DNA of 64,000 nt from Xiphydria camelus (taxonomy: Eukaryota; Arthropoda; Insecta; Hymenoptera; Xiphydriidae). The notes under the pieces were generated by a model. The model was not told the origin of the DNA. It made no database searches and saw only the letters and a list, made by a program, of their open reading frames with translations. Position numbers and translations under genes: made by a program. The stretch covers positions 2,425,501 to 2,489,500 of the forward strand of contig OY783193.1 of the NCBI GenBank assembly GCA_963678675.1, read 5' to 3'. Below are positions 24,162 through 35,919 of the stretch, in pieces (position 1 is the first letter of the stretch; each line of letters starts with the position of its first letter).

Positions 24162-24295
24162 TTAGCCATTCTTTTTTTGTTCAACGCGGGGCACTATAGG
24201 ATCGTAGAGAGATAAATTCCCCCTTCGCGTCGTCCGAGATGAAACTTTCGTCGCGACGATTGTGCCTCGAGACTATCCGGAACCGAGGCAGTCTA

Positions 24296-24489
24296 CACTG
24301 AGAAAAAAAAAGATTAAAAATTATTCTGTTAGAAGGATAATCTGAGTACGAAAGGTAAAGTGGATCGAAAATTATTCCAAGGGAGGTTAAATTTTATACC
24401 CTGGAAGGATAATTTTCGATCTGTTTTACCTTTCGTACTCAGATTATCCTTCTAACAGAGTAAATTTTAATCTTTTTTTTTTCTCAGTG
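24296..24489. mobile_element. CACTGAG palindromic MITE, copy A of three
   Basis: Starts CACTGAGAAAAAAAAAGATT and ends with its inverse; TA flanks both sides. It is a full-length palindrome: GTACGAAAGGTAAAG and its complement, and AAGGATAAT/ATTATCCTT, lie symmetrically about a short centre near TATACCCTGG. Copies B (47299-47495) and C (61845-62038) have the same structure and almost the same length (194, 197, 194 bases). Non-coding. Confidence 0.95.
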
Positions 24490-25519
24490 TATGATGAGGC
24501 GAAGTGCTGTCCGCGTTCTCCACTCTGGAGAGACACTGACGTCTGAGAAAAAAGTGCAGATCGCGAAATGACACATCTACGTGATAAACGACTTCCGCGT
24601 TTACAACCGCGCGAGTAAGAAGATGACTTACGCGCGAAAGAAAGAGACACGCGAAAGGTCGCGAGTAAATCAGCGCCTAGAAATAACCGACGGCCGAATG
24701 ACGTTTCGGACTTCGATCTCCGCCTGCGCGAACGGCTGATCGAGGGCGAAGGACCCCGGTGGCGCGCGTTCCGTTTCGCGCTATGCACCGCGCGGAAAAT
24801 GCACGCGGATTTATCCGTCGGATTCACTCCACCCGCAACTTCCGTCACTCTCAGCGAGTGTTAGCGAACGGACTCGGCATTTTACGCGTTCGTTTCGTTA
24901 CGCGCAATTTTTGCATCTCCAAATGTACACGCAGTTGCGATGAAAGGGGGAAATCGATCGATGAAAGTGCACTCTCGCGCGAGGCCGCGTCACGCAGGGA
25001 TAAGCCGTTCATTTTGATTAACCATAAGTCGCCGATCGATAAGAAACAACAGGGTGAATAACGATATTGAATGTTGTTTCTTGACAACTATCGTTTAGTC
25101 TTAGGTTCTTAATTCTTCTTAATTCTTAACTTTGACTTCTTGCGACATATTTGCTTCGTAGCTTACATCGTCTTTTCTCACACCACGTGTCCCTTGTGTA
25201 ATTCGGTTGTCTGTTTCCATGGGAGGTCTGACTTACCGACTCGATTTAAGCGCTAGATTCAAATAGACTTAGGATACTTTCCTTACATATATATACGTGC
25301 GGAAAAGGGGGGGGGGGGGAATGAAACGGCAGCGAGGAAGAAAACCGAGAGCGCGGAATTTTTCCAGCGAATTACGCGTCCGCGAACTAACGGCGTTGTT
25401 CTCCCGCTTCTCTAACGCAATTGTAATTGCGGATGCGTTTACTTATGTTAATGCCTCCCTTCCTCTTGGCGTACGGACCGCGCCGTGGCGACGATACCCC
25501 CTTTCGGCGGGCGCAACTC

Positions 25520-25545
25520 GTGTGTGTGTGTGTGTGTGTGTGTGT
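25520..25545. repeat. (GT)13 microsatellite
   Basis: Uninterrupted GT run of 26 bases; its complement creates a His-Thr run in the 25443-26150 minus frame. Confidence 0.95.
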
Positions 25546-26716
25546 AGGTACCTACGCGACGTTCTCGTATCATTCCGACGAAACGAACCGACATTTCTCC
25601 CGCGTCCACTTATCCAATTAAATAAATCTACCGACGTCGCCACGAAACGAAACTTCAAGGAGATTTCTGAATTGAAGATTGCCGTTGTGACGGCAAAGTC
25701 ATTCCGGGCGACGTGTTCCTGAAGCGATCGATCTTTGAAGAATTGTTCCGCGACTGTATAAATTATGATCGATGTGATTAGCATATCGATGCTTCGAAAA
25801 TAGTGCGTCGTCGCGAGTAGATAAATATTTGACAGACAATCCAGAAAAAATATGCGAGGGTTCCCGTAGTGACGGGTACGGCACTGACTCCTCGAAGGTA
25901 AATCGTACAAGAGTTTTCGACGAAACGCGCCCTGTACACCTCCTTTCCCACCGCCCGCCCTGCGGAGAGGGGAGCGACGAGAGGAAGAAAGAAAAAACTT
26001 CATAAAGAGAAAAACGACGAAGGGGGGAGATCGCGGTGCTCCTTTCTCCGACAGGGCGCAACCCCCCGCATTTATCGTATACAAATTGAACCCCTCGGAG
26101 CCATCGCTCACCCCCGGGCGTATCGCTCGCCGACCGCCGCCGGTTATCAATTAAAAGGGCGTTCGACGATTAAAACGTAATGCAAATCCGTGGAAACAGT
26201 TCGTTAGATTCGCATCGATCGCCCGGTGGAGGGCGCGGGGGCAATTATTCAAAGGGTTGAGCCCGCGGACGTCGTCGCCGTCGCGGGCCACGGCGGGGGG
26301 GTTGCTCGCTCGGCGTCACTCTCACGGTCGATATATATGTTGCGTCGTAATCGCGGGCTCATATTCATGGAGAAATTTGTTTTCTCTTTAAACGCGACCC
26401 CGTCGCTCTTTCCTCTCTTTTGTAGGATGCACCCTCGTGCCACCTCACCTCCCCCTTCGTTCCTTTGAGACTGCGGGAACGATTCCTTCGACCCCCCCCC
26501 CCTCCCGCACGCCGGCGCGTCTCGCTCCCATCAGGATTTATTCGGTCTCTTCTTCTCTCGAAACTTCAAAAGACTCGTTTGCCCGGTTTTCCGTTTCTAT
26601 TCATGCTCTTTCCCCTTGCTCCGCCGCCGTCGCGCCACTCCCCGGCCCTGCGCGCCTCTCGTGCACACGTACACGTACGTACGTACGTATAATAGGAACC
26701 GAGCTATTGCAGAGAA

Positions 26717-26726
<10 letters not shown>

Positions 26727-26763
<37 letters not shown>
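26727..26763. repeat. (TC)18 microsatellite
   Basis: Uninterrupted 37 base TC run preceded by a TATCTCTA variant. Confidence 0.95.
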
Positions 26764-26765
<2 letters not shown>

Positions 26766-27484
26766 CTCTGCGCGTATACATTGTACATTCCATCTACTGC
26801 GTCGTATACAAAGTAAGTAAGTACGCATACGACGTAGTCGTTCCCGTCGCACGCACGTGTACGCATGCGCGGGCGAGTGGAAACTCGTGAAAAGGTAGAA
26901 CAAACACGGGTAAAATCGTTATATTCGGGGTATAGAAACTCAAATTGAATTTTAACGAGGCCCCTTTATTAGACGCGTTAATTACAAATGGCGCCGTTAG
27001 CGCGGCTACCGGGTACATCGCCACGCGCGAGGACGTAGTGGTGTCTGGGGTCGCGGGTATACAATGTTGCGCGCAGAACGGCCACGGCGTCTTCGAGCGC
27101 GAGAGGTACTACGGACGTATCGACGCACGGATGCGCGTACTCGTATCGGAATTGTCGTGGCCGCTTCTCCGAGAGTCGATGAGTCATCGTTCAGCGATAT
27201 TCGTTAGAGGGAGAGAGCCTCGTTAATTACCGGTACGACCGGTCAATCAATGTCTTTCCTTCCGTCCGTCTTGCCTCGCCGGAGAAGTAACGGGGATCTC
27301 TGTGCCAACCCCCACCTCGCGATCTCCTTCGAATTCCTCTTCTTCTCGTCTCTCTCGCGTTATTCCTCCTTCTTCGGTGCGGCGAAGGTGATCGACTGCG
27401 CGGACACCGATAAATTCTTCAAAGGAGGAGGAATGCGAGAGGAAGGATATTCGTCCTGCCTCGGAAATGTTCGACGATGACTGC

Positions 27485-27929
27485 CCGGGCGGAAAAGTTC
27501 TATATATCTTGTATATAATTCATATACACTGAGAAAAACATTTACTTGATCGAAATAAACGTGCCTTTGTATAGTCCCAAGAGCGTATTTGTTCGATTTA
27601 AATGAATATCGATTTGATTCACATAACATCTAATTAATTCAATAATCTGATATTTGCGTTCAACCGATATTCATTTAAATCGAATAAATACGCTCTTGGG
27701 AGTAAACAAAGGCACGTTTATTTCGATCAAGTAAATTCTTTTCTCAGTGTATGGATTATATACATATATGATTTCTGTATTAATCATATAAAGATTACGT
27801 ACAAATGTTTAAATGTTTATACAATCCATATATAGTCTTGTATGCTTAACACAGAAATCATATATAATCCTTATATGATCGAAATCACATATGGATTGCA
27901 TATGAAATATATATAATTATTCCGCCCGG
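27485..27929. mobile_element. CCGGGCGGAA element, interrupted copy
   Basis: Tips CCGGGCGGAA (27485) and TTCCGCCCGG (27920-27929) are perfect inverses. The interior is A/T-rich with many CATATA/TATATG words and includes ACATATATGATTTCTGTATT, which matches 33121-33140 except for one base. A second, uninterrupted copy lies at 33056-33272. The 27527-27749 MITE sits inside this copy, so the real element is about 220 bases, like the second copy. Confidence 0.85.
27527..27749. mobile_element. CACTGAG palindromic MITE nested in the 27485 element
   Basis: Starts CACTGAGAAAAACATTTACT and ends with TCTCAGTG, TA flanks at 27525-27526 and 27750-27751. Arms are nearly perfect over about 80 bases (TTGATCGAAATAAACGTGCC, then CAAGAGCGTATTTGTTCGAT). 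The loop holds ATCTAATTAATTC. Its host element is matched on both sides by an uninterrupted relative, which proves the nesting order. Confidence 0.95.
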
Positions 27930-29368
27930 ATGGGAAGAAAGTTGAAGAGAAAATTAAGAAGGATTTTTATTCACGTTCGATGAAAATTGAAAGCTCGAGG
28001 TGGGCGTGGCTCGCGTCGCTGTTCGCGATATTCCTTGATCGTTACGGAGCGCAAAACGTGATCCCCAATCGGGAAGGACATTAATCCCGACACGATCCAG
28101 CCTTGCGCGTGCGCGGCACTTATCTTACACGTCCGCTTGGAGCTTTATCGTAGCGAACGCGCGACTGTAGTGAAATCACCCCTCTCTCACGCTTACACGT
28201 ACAAATGCGCGGGGGTCCGGTATATCTGATCCGAATAAATAATAGTAACGACTCTCGGGGTCAAGGGTGATCGCTATCGAACAATTTAACGAACGTCATT
28301 ACGTTTCGAGCCACGGCGATAAGGGGTTCCGAGAATACATATATATATATATATATATGTTTTTTTCCGTGATAAAATTACTCGCGGCCTCCACATCCTC
28401 CGCGCGCATAATTCCCACGCAACGCGACACGCCGTGGGAAGTTTTTAACACGAATTACCGATCGGGACCCGACTGCTCTTTACGGCGAATTAATTACGGC
28501 AGCGTTCCCGTGGAATTTATTTTCTTTCATTCGATCGCTCGCGCGTCGAACGGTATAACTGTACATTAAGCGCGCACCAAAGAAAGAAGCAATTAACCAT
28601 GAAAAATCGACGACGGAGCGAGTTTTTCCTCGCGCCCCGAGAGTTCCTTCCCGAAATCGCTCCGTCGCCGGAGCAATTAAGTAACCGGCGCGCTGCTTCA
28701 TCGAATCAGTCAAGTGCAGCCGGCGGGGCGCCTAATGACCCGAGCCGAGTTTCCTTTCTTGCGAGCGCCCCGCGTCATATCGAAACAAACCCCCGTTTTC
28801 AGTTGTACAACGCCAGGAATAAATCCGCGCGTTTTGCCCGGAACTTTCTCCGCGCGTTCGGTGTTTCTCTCTCTCTCTCTCTCTCTCTCAATCTGGACTA
28901 ATTGACTAAAATGACTATTAATTATAATTGTCATCGCGGTGACACGGGGTCGGCGCAAACGCGGGACTTCTTCGTGAAATGTTCGTAAGAGTTCAGAAAG
29001 TTCAAAATTCTTTCGCGTTCCGATACGATGTTTCTTCGGGAATCCGTATAGGTATAAAAGGATGGAGGAGGGTGTATCATATAAAAACCACGTCCACGTG
29101 GTTTCAATTTACGGTACCGCCTGCGTGCTATGAACTTTTATCGCGTCGGTATCTTTTTACGCTCCTATAAGACATCCCGCCGGTTGCGGTCCCGCAAGTA
29201 ATTTTCAGTAGAGATCTAACTAATTTTTTCCCCCCCGTGACAGTCTATTCACTCCTCCTGATCATGGCCTCTTGAACTCTCCCTCCTCTCGTCGGAAACG
29301 GACTACACATCATCCTTCTTCTCCTCTCCTCTCCTCCTGGACGAACGTCCGAGTTATATTACAATTAA
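27930..29368. other. No gene recognised; short AT and CT microsatellites
   Basis: Mixed CG-rich sequence. (AT)10 at 28339-28358 and (TC)12 at 28866-28889. CT-rich stretch at 29260-29340. Frames present are short and domain-free. Confidence 0.45.
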
Positions 29369-30052
29369 AGTAGTATGGTCACGAATCGATTTCCAAGATT
29401 AAAATATGAAATAATTTTGTATGCAAGTTAATATCAATTGAAACCTCCTGGTGCAATTTGGGGTAGATTGACCGTTTAGTATGTTTGAGAAAAATTAATT
29501 ACCAAGTAGGAAATAACCCAGAGTCTTATGGGCAAATCACATTTTTCGGGGTTTGTACGTAAAATCCAAGATTAAAATATAAAAAAATACTAAAAAACGG
29601 GGAAAAAAACAACAATTTACAACCATTGATGAAAATTATTGACCGTCTGATACTTTAGTTATAACTAATTTCTGCTTCTCGGTGTTCGGAAATAGCGTAT
29701 CGAGTAGATGGGGCAACGCCGCGTCAGTGGAGTGGGTTCACGTGTCATTTCAAATCTCGTTTTCCCCACGATACACTCAAACGTTTGAGTGTATCGTAGT
29801 TTTCCCTACTGGGCCACGAGCCCAGTGATAATATGCGTTGCCACACATAAAAATACGCTAGTCAAAGGAGGCACATTATTTTAATAATAAGTGAAAAATA
29901 ATCAAAATAATCGACTAATTCTTGTGGCACGTACAATAAATTGTATAATTCACCAAGAGAATTTCCCATTGTAAATCATAGTTTTTTGATGACTTTTTTT
30001 ATATTTCTTTTACGGACACTCAACGATCACTTTGGAGAGTGACCATACTACT
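29369..30052 (+). mobile_element. TTAA-flanked element, long copy (684 bp)
   Basis: Flanked by TTAA at 29365-29368 and 30053-30056. Tips AGTAGTATGGTCAC and GTGACCATACTACT are perfect inverses. TTAA duplication is the piggyBac signature, though the tip is AGTA and not the usual CCC, so the superfamily is inferred. The copy at 35920-36504 is the same element inverted. This copy has about 105 extra bases after a perfect 30 bp palindrome at 29768-29797. No transposase frame. Confidence 0.9.
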
Positions 30053-30795
30053 TTAAGGTACACCCATCTCCGAAGAAGATAATCGTCGAGGGGTAAGGGG
30101 GTGAAGATGAGAGGAGGGCGCGGAAGCGAGCGTGGTGACCGAGAGTCGCGTGGTTACCGACTCGTAGACAGAAACGTTGAGGGGACATCCGCGGTGATGG
30201 GGTTAACGAAGAAGGCACGATTCGCGTGTCGCGTCTCCCCCGCGCCGTTTGTACCCCCGTTACGAGCCGGGCGTCCGTTTATCATCGGCGCGCACGCCAA
30301 TCGCGTTTTGCGCCGGCTCTCGAATATACGTACACGCAAAACGTATCGATTTATATCCATCGACGGCAGTCCGTGTAAAGAAGGAACGACGCGCGCGCAC
30401 TGCAGTCGCCCCGCGCCGCGACCTTTCGTCTCGAAAGAGACCCCGAAGACATTCGAACGGGCGCACTGAGAGAAGAGTGAACGGTTGAGACAACCGTAAT
30501 CGCAAGGTTGATACTTCCTGATTGTTAGTACTGTATTTATGATTTAACAGATCATGAATACAGTCGAGGTAATTTTTGTCGCATGGTTGTAGCAACAACG
30601 TGGTTGTGTATAATAGCCACGCACCATGGTTGAATTAACTACAAAAGTAGATAAATAATATTACCGCATGTGGTAGCGTCAACTATATAAAAAAAGATCG
30701 GGGACATCGATCGACCGTGCTACTAGTTGGCTTGGTTGCAGCCTCATCTCTTGTTACTCTGTAATCAGAATCTCATTGCTCGAAACAAAACCATA
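30053..30795. other. No gene recognised
   Basis: CG-rich to 30480, then A/T-rich. Overlapping frames 30101-30469 plus and 30260-30598 minus have no domain. A small hairpin (CATGATCTGTTAAATCATGAT-like) lies near 30538-30556. Confidence 0.4.
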
Positions 30796-31521
30796 CACTG
30801 AGAAAGATAACCTGGTCATTTTTTAACTAAAATCCTGGAGACCATAACCAAACCGTTTGATGAAATATGGATCCTCTCCATCTGTTTGGTCAGACTGACC
30901 ATTTTCTGGTTAGAGCAACTAGACATGTAGGTAGTTAAGATTACTAAACATATAGTTGGAATAACCAAGTTTGTAGAGGATGAAAGAAGGAAGAGGGAAG
31001 AGTTATTCTGTAGAAGCTTTTGCACAAAACTATACGGAAATAAAACTATTCTCAATCTTAATCTTAGTTGGAATAACTATATTGGGATATGGGTTACGGG
31101 AATAAGTTCTTTTATTAAAAACCACCGATTAACTGAGAATACTTTCTTTTAATTTCATCGCGCTCGTAAGATGCATCTAGGACACTCAATCACCTCTTGC
31201 TCTCGACTGGCCAAAGTACAAAGACGCTTGGTTCTCAGGACCACCCATGATACCCACTCATGTAGGTCCCTGCGACTATCGACTCTGCCCTGACGCCACG
31301 TAACATAAACATTTAGACTGGGGGTAAACGGAGAAACTTTAGAAAAATAAAATTAAGGAATAAAGTGAAATGTAACATTAAAACGAAACTAAACACTAAT
31401 TCTGAGAAGAATACATTTTTGAGTACATCTTTGTTCGTTATTTTCCAACAAACTAAATATTTGGTCCAACTTACCAGTAACGTTGCGTTCTGTCATTTTA
31501 ACAGAGTGACTTTTCTCAGTG
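30796..31521 (-). mobile_element. CACTGAG family W, copy 1, with internal insertion
   Basis: Starts CACTGAGAAAGATAACCTGG (TA flank) and ends TTTTCTCAGTG (CA flank). Relative to copies at 39162 and 53609 it is inverted: ATCCTGGAGACCATAACC here is the complement of GGTTATGGTCTCCAGGAT-like words there, and CATTTTCTGGTTAGA and AAATATTTGGT also match. About 480 bases (roughly 30970-31448) have no counterpart in the other copies, so this copy either carries an insertion or keeps ancestral interior sequence. Confidence 0.8.
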
Positions 31522-32510
31522 CAGAATTACGTTTGACGCGAAAATCGATCACGATTTCTGGTTGAATTACGGTGCTTTCAACCAGATTTTTCTCCGAGTG
31601 CGTTATGTTCACGTAGTCCGGCAACGTGACTCTCTCTTTAAACTCGCCCGCGTCTCCTCCAGCGTCTTTGCTCTTCCTCCCTGTTCCGTCACCGCACGCT
31701 ACGTGCGAGACGGAGGAACGACGACGGGGCCGCCAGGAATTTACGATCCTGATATGGACGTCGAAGTGTTTACGAGCTCGTATAATCCCTCCTCGAACGC
31801 TAATTCGCCGATCTTCCATTAACGCGAGATCGATACGCGACGCTGCGGGATATGGTGTTCGGTCTATTCTCTTTGCCATTATGCGCCGTTGCTGGATGTA
31901 CTGGTTTAGCCGTGGTGCAGCGAGTAATCAGCGGGGTGATTGCATTATTACTCGTACTCGTCACTCCGCGGTCGACGCGTTTCCAACACGTGGTCATTGG
32001 GCGTCGTATAATATAAGGTGTACGGCCATCCATGGGACACCCATCTCCTGGCTACCGTTGCACGCGACAAGCGTGCTCGGCTTTTTCGTACGCGCGCGCG
32101 CGCGCGCGCTCTTTATCTCTGCGCGTTTCTCTCTCGTTTGCCTCCTACCACGCCGTTCGATATCGTTCCTTGATGTATGTGGTTCAAATGATGGGGTTTC
32201 ACGGAGGTAGTTAATCAGCTTGTTGGTATACAGGGTGAGATTTTGAAAAATTGCCACCCCAATGTCTCAGAAAGTTACAGAGATTATCTAAGAAAAAAAA
32301 ATACGGTTTCGGCAGTGGAGAGGGGGAACAAAAATGACATAATCGGAGACGCACCCACTCCAACCCCCTTAGGGGTAGCCCCTCCAACTTTGTAATCTTA
32401 AATAGCAACCCCCCATGTGTGATACAATGTTGGAAAGCTCTTTAAAAATGCTTTACAACAACACCAAATTTTGGTACCTTTCGATGAGTAGTTTTCGCGC
32501 AAATCGCGAA
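31522..32510. other. No gene recognised; possible 5' part of a decayed transposon
   Basis: 31522-32220 is CG-rich with a (CG) run at 32091-32109. The 31626-32210 plus frame (194 codons) has no domain and ends in Arg/Ala-rich low complexity from the CG run. From 32231 (ACAGGGTGAGATTTTG) the sequence changes to A/T-rich with GGGG/CCCC words, a style common at ends of arthropod Tc1/mariner-like elements; it may belong to the remnant that follows. Confidence 0.4.
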
Positions 32511-32827
32511 AGAAACTGCGAGAAGTAAGTTTCGTCAATTTATTTATTAAAGGTCAATTATGTTACAGTAAATTTTCGAAGTGATTTCCATCACCTAATC
32601 TTACTCCCTGCGGTTTCTTCTTATGGGGACATCTGAAATCTGTTGTTTTTCAAACTCAACCAGCAAGCATTAACCAACTGAAACAGAGAATTACGCAAGA
32701 ATGTCGCAAAATTTCAAGAACATCATTTGAAATGTTCGAAAAATCAATGGAAATCATTTCGAAAATGTATTGTAACGTAATTGACCTTTAACAAATAAAT
32801 TGACAACTTACTTCTATAGCAGTTTCT
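32511..32827 (+). mobile_element. Inverted-repeat remnant carrying a transposase 3' end
   Basis: Left arm 32511-32566 and right arm 32772-32827 are inverses with small gaps (AGAAACTGCGAGAAGTAAGT against AGAAACTGCTATAGAAGTAA; GTCAATTTATTTATTAAAGG against GTCAATTTATTTGTTAAAGG). Between them lies the C-terminal part of a transposase, whose stop codon falls inside the right arm. It is an internally deleted Tc1/mariner-type element. Confidence 0.75.
32588..32791 (+). pseudogene. Tc1/mariner-like transposase, C-terminal remnant
   Basis: An open frame of 67 codons to a TAA at 32789-32791, with a TGA directly before it (32582-32584) and no ATG at its start. It contains SPNLTPCGFFLWGHLKS followed by a charged helix-rich tail. 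This matches the last catalytic block of IS630/Tc1/mariner DDE/D transposases, where arthropod members usually read SPDLxPxDFFLWG. The final catalytic Asp position here is Gly (PCG), and the earlier Asp is Asn, so it is inactive even apart from truncation. The family call rests on the FFLWGHLK signature and is firm; the exact clade is not. Confidence 0.85.
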
Positions 32828-33055
32828 TGCTCTCCAACGCTGTAGATCGATCGGCGCTGCAATATTGACGGCTCGACTAATCGTTTATACGTAGCCGTCT
32901 CTCTCTTTTCCCTCGTTTCTTTTTCGACCCTAGAAAGTCGAATTATACTTGATCTTCATCGATCATCTCCGGTTATCCCGATTATCACCGGAGCGCGCGC
33001 GATAGCAGCGATGTCCAGCCCTGAGATCGAAAATTCTCCGATTCGTGAAAGAATA

Positions 33056-33272
33056 CCCAGGCGAAAAAGTTCTATATATTTTTAATATAATCCATATGTG
33101 GTCTTTGCCATATATGGATCACATATATGATTTCTATATTAACCGCATAAGGGCTATATACAGATTTTTGAATGTTTGTATAATCTTTATGTGTGGTTAA
33201 TGTAGAAATCCCATACATGACCAAAACCACATATGAATTGTATAGAAAGTATAAAGAATTTCATCGTCCGGG
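33056..33272 (+). mobile_element. CCGGGCGGAA-type element, uninterrupted copy
   Basis: Left end CCCAGGCGAAAAAGTTCTAT parallels GGGCGGAAAAGTTCTATATA of the 27485 copy; right end is CATCGTCCGGG. The interior shares the CATATATGATTTCT(A/G)TATTA core and CATATATGG/CCATATGT words. Non-coding. It serves as the empty-site comparison for the nested copy. Confidence 0.8.
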
Positions 33273-34297
33273 AAGAAACCTCCTCCTTCGCGGATATCCG
33301 AGGGCTGCTTGTAATTGCTGGAGCAATGAAAAAGAAAAGGTGAAAGCGACTTGTAACGAAGTTTGGTAGCCAGATGTGTCGTAACGGGGGAAAAGTACCG
33401 ACCGAGCCTGGCAGCCAGATGTGCCATAAACCCAAAGTGAAATTTTGGCGATCTTTATTGCAGGTAATAAGCAGAATTTCATAGCGAGCCGCCGATAGAA
33501 ATTCCGTTCGAGACTACTTCGACACGTCGCGTACCACGCGCTGTACGCGCTATTTTATTCGACATTCGAGCAGACTCGTTAACGATCGCGAGACGACACG
33601 ATCCCATTTCGATATTTATCCCTTACAAGGGTGCACGCTACCGTAAAGACGATAGGAGAAAGTGTCGATCTCCTCGCTCGCGCGAATTCCGCGTCGTGCA
33701 TCTGGAATCTCTTCCCATAAATCGCACTCGGCGAGAAATGCACATCAGTCCGCATGCGCGCACTCCACTGCCCACTCCCTCGCATCCGACGCATTAAATT
33801 AGTCACCACCGTGCAAATGTGTACCACCATATCTACATATCTCCAGCGTCGCGACATCATCGCGCGGTTACCGTCCCTCCGCGCGTATCCGGAATTTCCT
33901 CTCGACTTCGCGACGCACCGCGCTTAATTGCATTGCATTTCGACTCGACGATTAATTAAGCCGCCACACGTGGATACACCGATGCTGCACCGCGGCGAGG
34001 GTCGTCCTTTCTCTTTATTGCAGTCCTCGGACGCGCGCGCGGGATGTCCTTTGAAATACCTTGCAATGCACCTGCTGCAGCTATCAGTCGTGACGTTTAC
34101 CCGGTCCTCCCGCCGCGCGGGGATCGAAGTTTCTTTCCCGACGAGTACGTTTAGCCTCGTGTGGTACATGTGTATCAACATCTGGTGTCGATCAGTTTTA
34201 CGTCATTGTTACCTAACACCAAAAGTGGTGTAAATATATAGGTCCACGTGTGTCGAAATTTTTTACCGTGTACCGTGTGTATAAATACACCGTTTAA
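33273..34297. other. No gene recognised; small direct repeat
   Basis: A 22 base word starting TGGTAGCCAGATGTGTCGTA at 33364 recurs as TGGCAGCCAGATGTGCCATA at 33409 (45 base spacing). TCTTTATTGCAG|GTAATA at 33452-33469 resembles a weak joined acceptor/donor. The rest is CG-rich with domain-free frames on both strands. Confidence 0.45.
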
Positions 34298-34747
34298 GGT
34301 TTCTCGAGCGTTATACTAAAAATAGTGAGAAATGCTTGAAAATGATTGCAGCTCGTTGCAAAGATTTTTGAATGACAAAATAACATTTGTTCTTATGGAT
34401 TATAACCAACAAACCGCGATATTTCTGAGAAAAATAGTAAAAAAAATTCGGAAATTTTTTGAACAGCAAGTTTAATGAACTAAAATCATCTGTACCAATT
34501 TTCACGTTCATTAAGAAGCCCGTTATTTTTTTTATTAATTGTTCTTTATAAATTTAACCTTTGATAAGTCAATGTGGCAACGTTGCATGACGTACAGATG
34601 CATGACCAGATGTTTTGGGCTCCATTTTTGAACTCACAGATACACACATACTGCTGTACGTCAAACGTTGTTGCCACCTCGCACGAAGAACATACTTTTT
34701 GGACTAACTTTTAGCAGGGAAAAAGCCCCTGTACCGCTCGAGAAACC
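34298..34747. mobile_element. TTAA-flanked MITE, GGTTTCTCGAGCG tips
   Basis: TTAA at 34294-34297 and 34748-34751; tips GGTTTCTCGAGCG and CGCTCGAGAAACC are perfect inverses. An inner inverted repeat (GTGGCAACGTTGCATGACGT at 34573, complement near 34652-34678) gives further fold-back structure. A/T-rich and non-coding. piggyBac-type by target site only. Confidence 0.88.
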
Positions 34748-34772
34748 TTAAATCGGAGGCTGAAACGTGTTA

Positions 34773-35161
34773 GGGTAAACTACCTAAGTTATTGGACACC
34801 TTGCGGTTATTGGACAGTCTGATTTAAATAAATAAAAACAAGATTCCTACTTTTTACTTCAATAAATATCATCAAAAACCGTACCTGGCTTATTGATTCT
34901 TGACTGTCCAATTACTGGATTGAGTATTTCCAAGAAATAAGAACACTGTCCAATAAGTTTTTTCACTTTATCCCAGCTTTTTAGCGTTGAAAATTATATT
35001 CTTTCCAGCTTAAAATTGCAAGTTACTAGAATCTAAAGCCAATATATTTTCAATCAAAACAAGCCACCACTCATATCTCTAGGTAGAAAAATATCTTTTT
35101 AACACGGTCTCAAATATTGTAAAATGCTTAAGTGTCCAACACACAACTGGGTGGTTTACCC
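34773..35161. mobile_element. TA-flanked MITE, GGGTAAACTACC tips
   Basis: TA at 34771-34772 and 35162-35163; left GGGTAAACTACCTAAGTTAT, right complement GGGTAAACCACCCAGTTGTG. The word TTGGACA/TGTCCAA occurs five times in both orientations inside (near 34793, 34810, 34907, 34948, 35132). TA duplication and these tips suggest Tc1/mariner or pogo type. It begins only 21 bases after the TTAA of the preceding element. Confidence 0.85.
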
Positions 35162-35919
35162 TATACCTTTCGATATCGACCACCGCAAACTCGCGTCCAA
35201 TACGCTCGGAAGAGAGTCGCTCGTTTGTCACGATCGCGTAATTCCTCGCGTCGCATTCCAAACACACTCTGGCGAGGAACAAAGGGAGCGTAATATGGCA
35301 CTGGGTCTATCGGGATTATCGTGTACCGTCTAGTCGTCGAGCGCAATTGCGCGTAGAGAGAGAGCCCGAGCTACCACTGTACGCGGTGGTCTCGAGATAA
35401 GCCGACGGGATTTGAACGCGTTCGTGCAAGGCGAAGTCGAGCGCGATCGTTTATTGCGTTTCGATATTTTTCTTTTCTCGAGATACAGAGATTCGAAGAC
35501 AGCCGTGCGCTCGGAGTATTTACAAATATGTATGTGGATCCTTGTATGACAATTGTATTAATCGTATTTAAAAAATACCGTATATACTGTATTTTAACAT
35601 GACGTATTTCCAGTCAATTTACGTCAAATATCCATTCAAATTTTCATTTGTAAATACTGATTAAATTTACGCTCGCTGTTATAAAATTAATCTACATATT
35701 TCCCCTCGAACGATTCCTGACGTATACGTACGTGGCCACGACACTCTCCTTACGCAACGAATGATACATACGTGTGGATATCTGGATTTGGCGAAGCAAA
35801 ATATACGTGTGCACGAGGAAACGTACGATGACGTATATTTCCCCGGTTATCGAAGAGAAAAGCCAGCGCGAGCCGACGAGAGATACGGGCAGTGCTTTGG
35901 TTCGGCTTCTCGCTTTTAA
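35162..35919. other. No gene recognised
   Basis: CG-rich, then A/T-rich from 35520. Frames 35124-35333 plus and 35692-35940 minus lack domains. Confidence 0.45.

Larger units (their letters stand above)
24490..27484. other. CG-rich unique sequence, no gene recognised
   Basis: Chance frames on both strands (24444-24848 minus, 25297-25722 plus, 25443-26150 minus, 26437-26820 plus) lack domains and are extended by dinucleotide repeats. G run at 25307-25319 and C run at 26492-26502. A GC hairpin (GCCCGCG ... CGCGGGC) lies near 26262-26287. Confidence 0.45.

Noticed and set aside
31626..32210. 194-codon plus-strand frame
   Set aside because: Longest non-repeat frame, but CG-driven, ends in a CG dinucleotide run and shows no domain or splice context.
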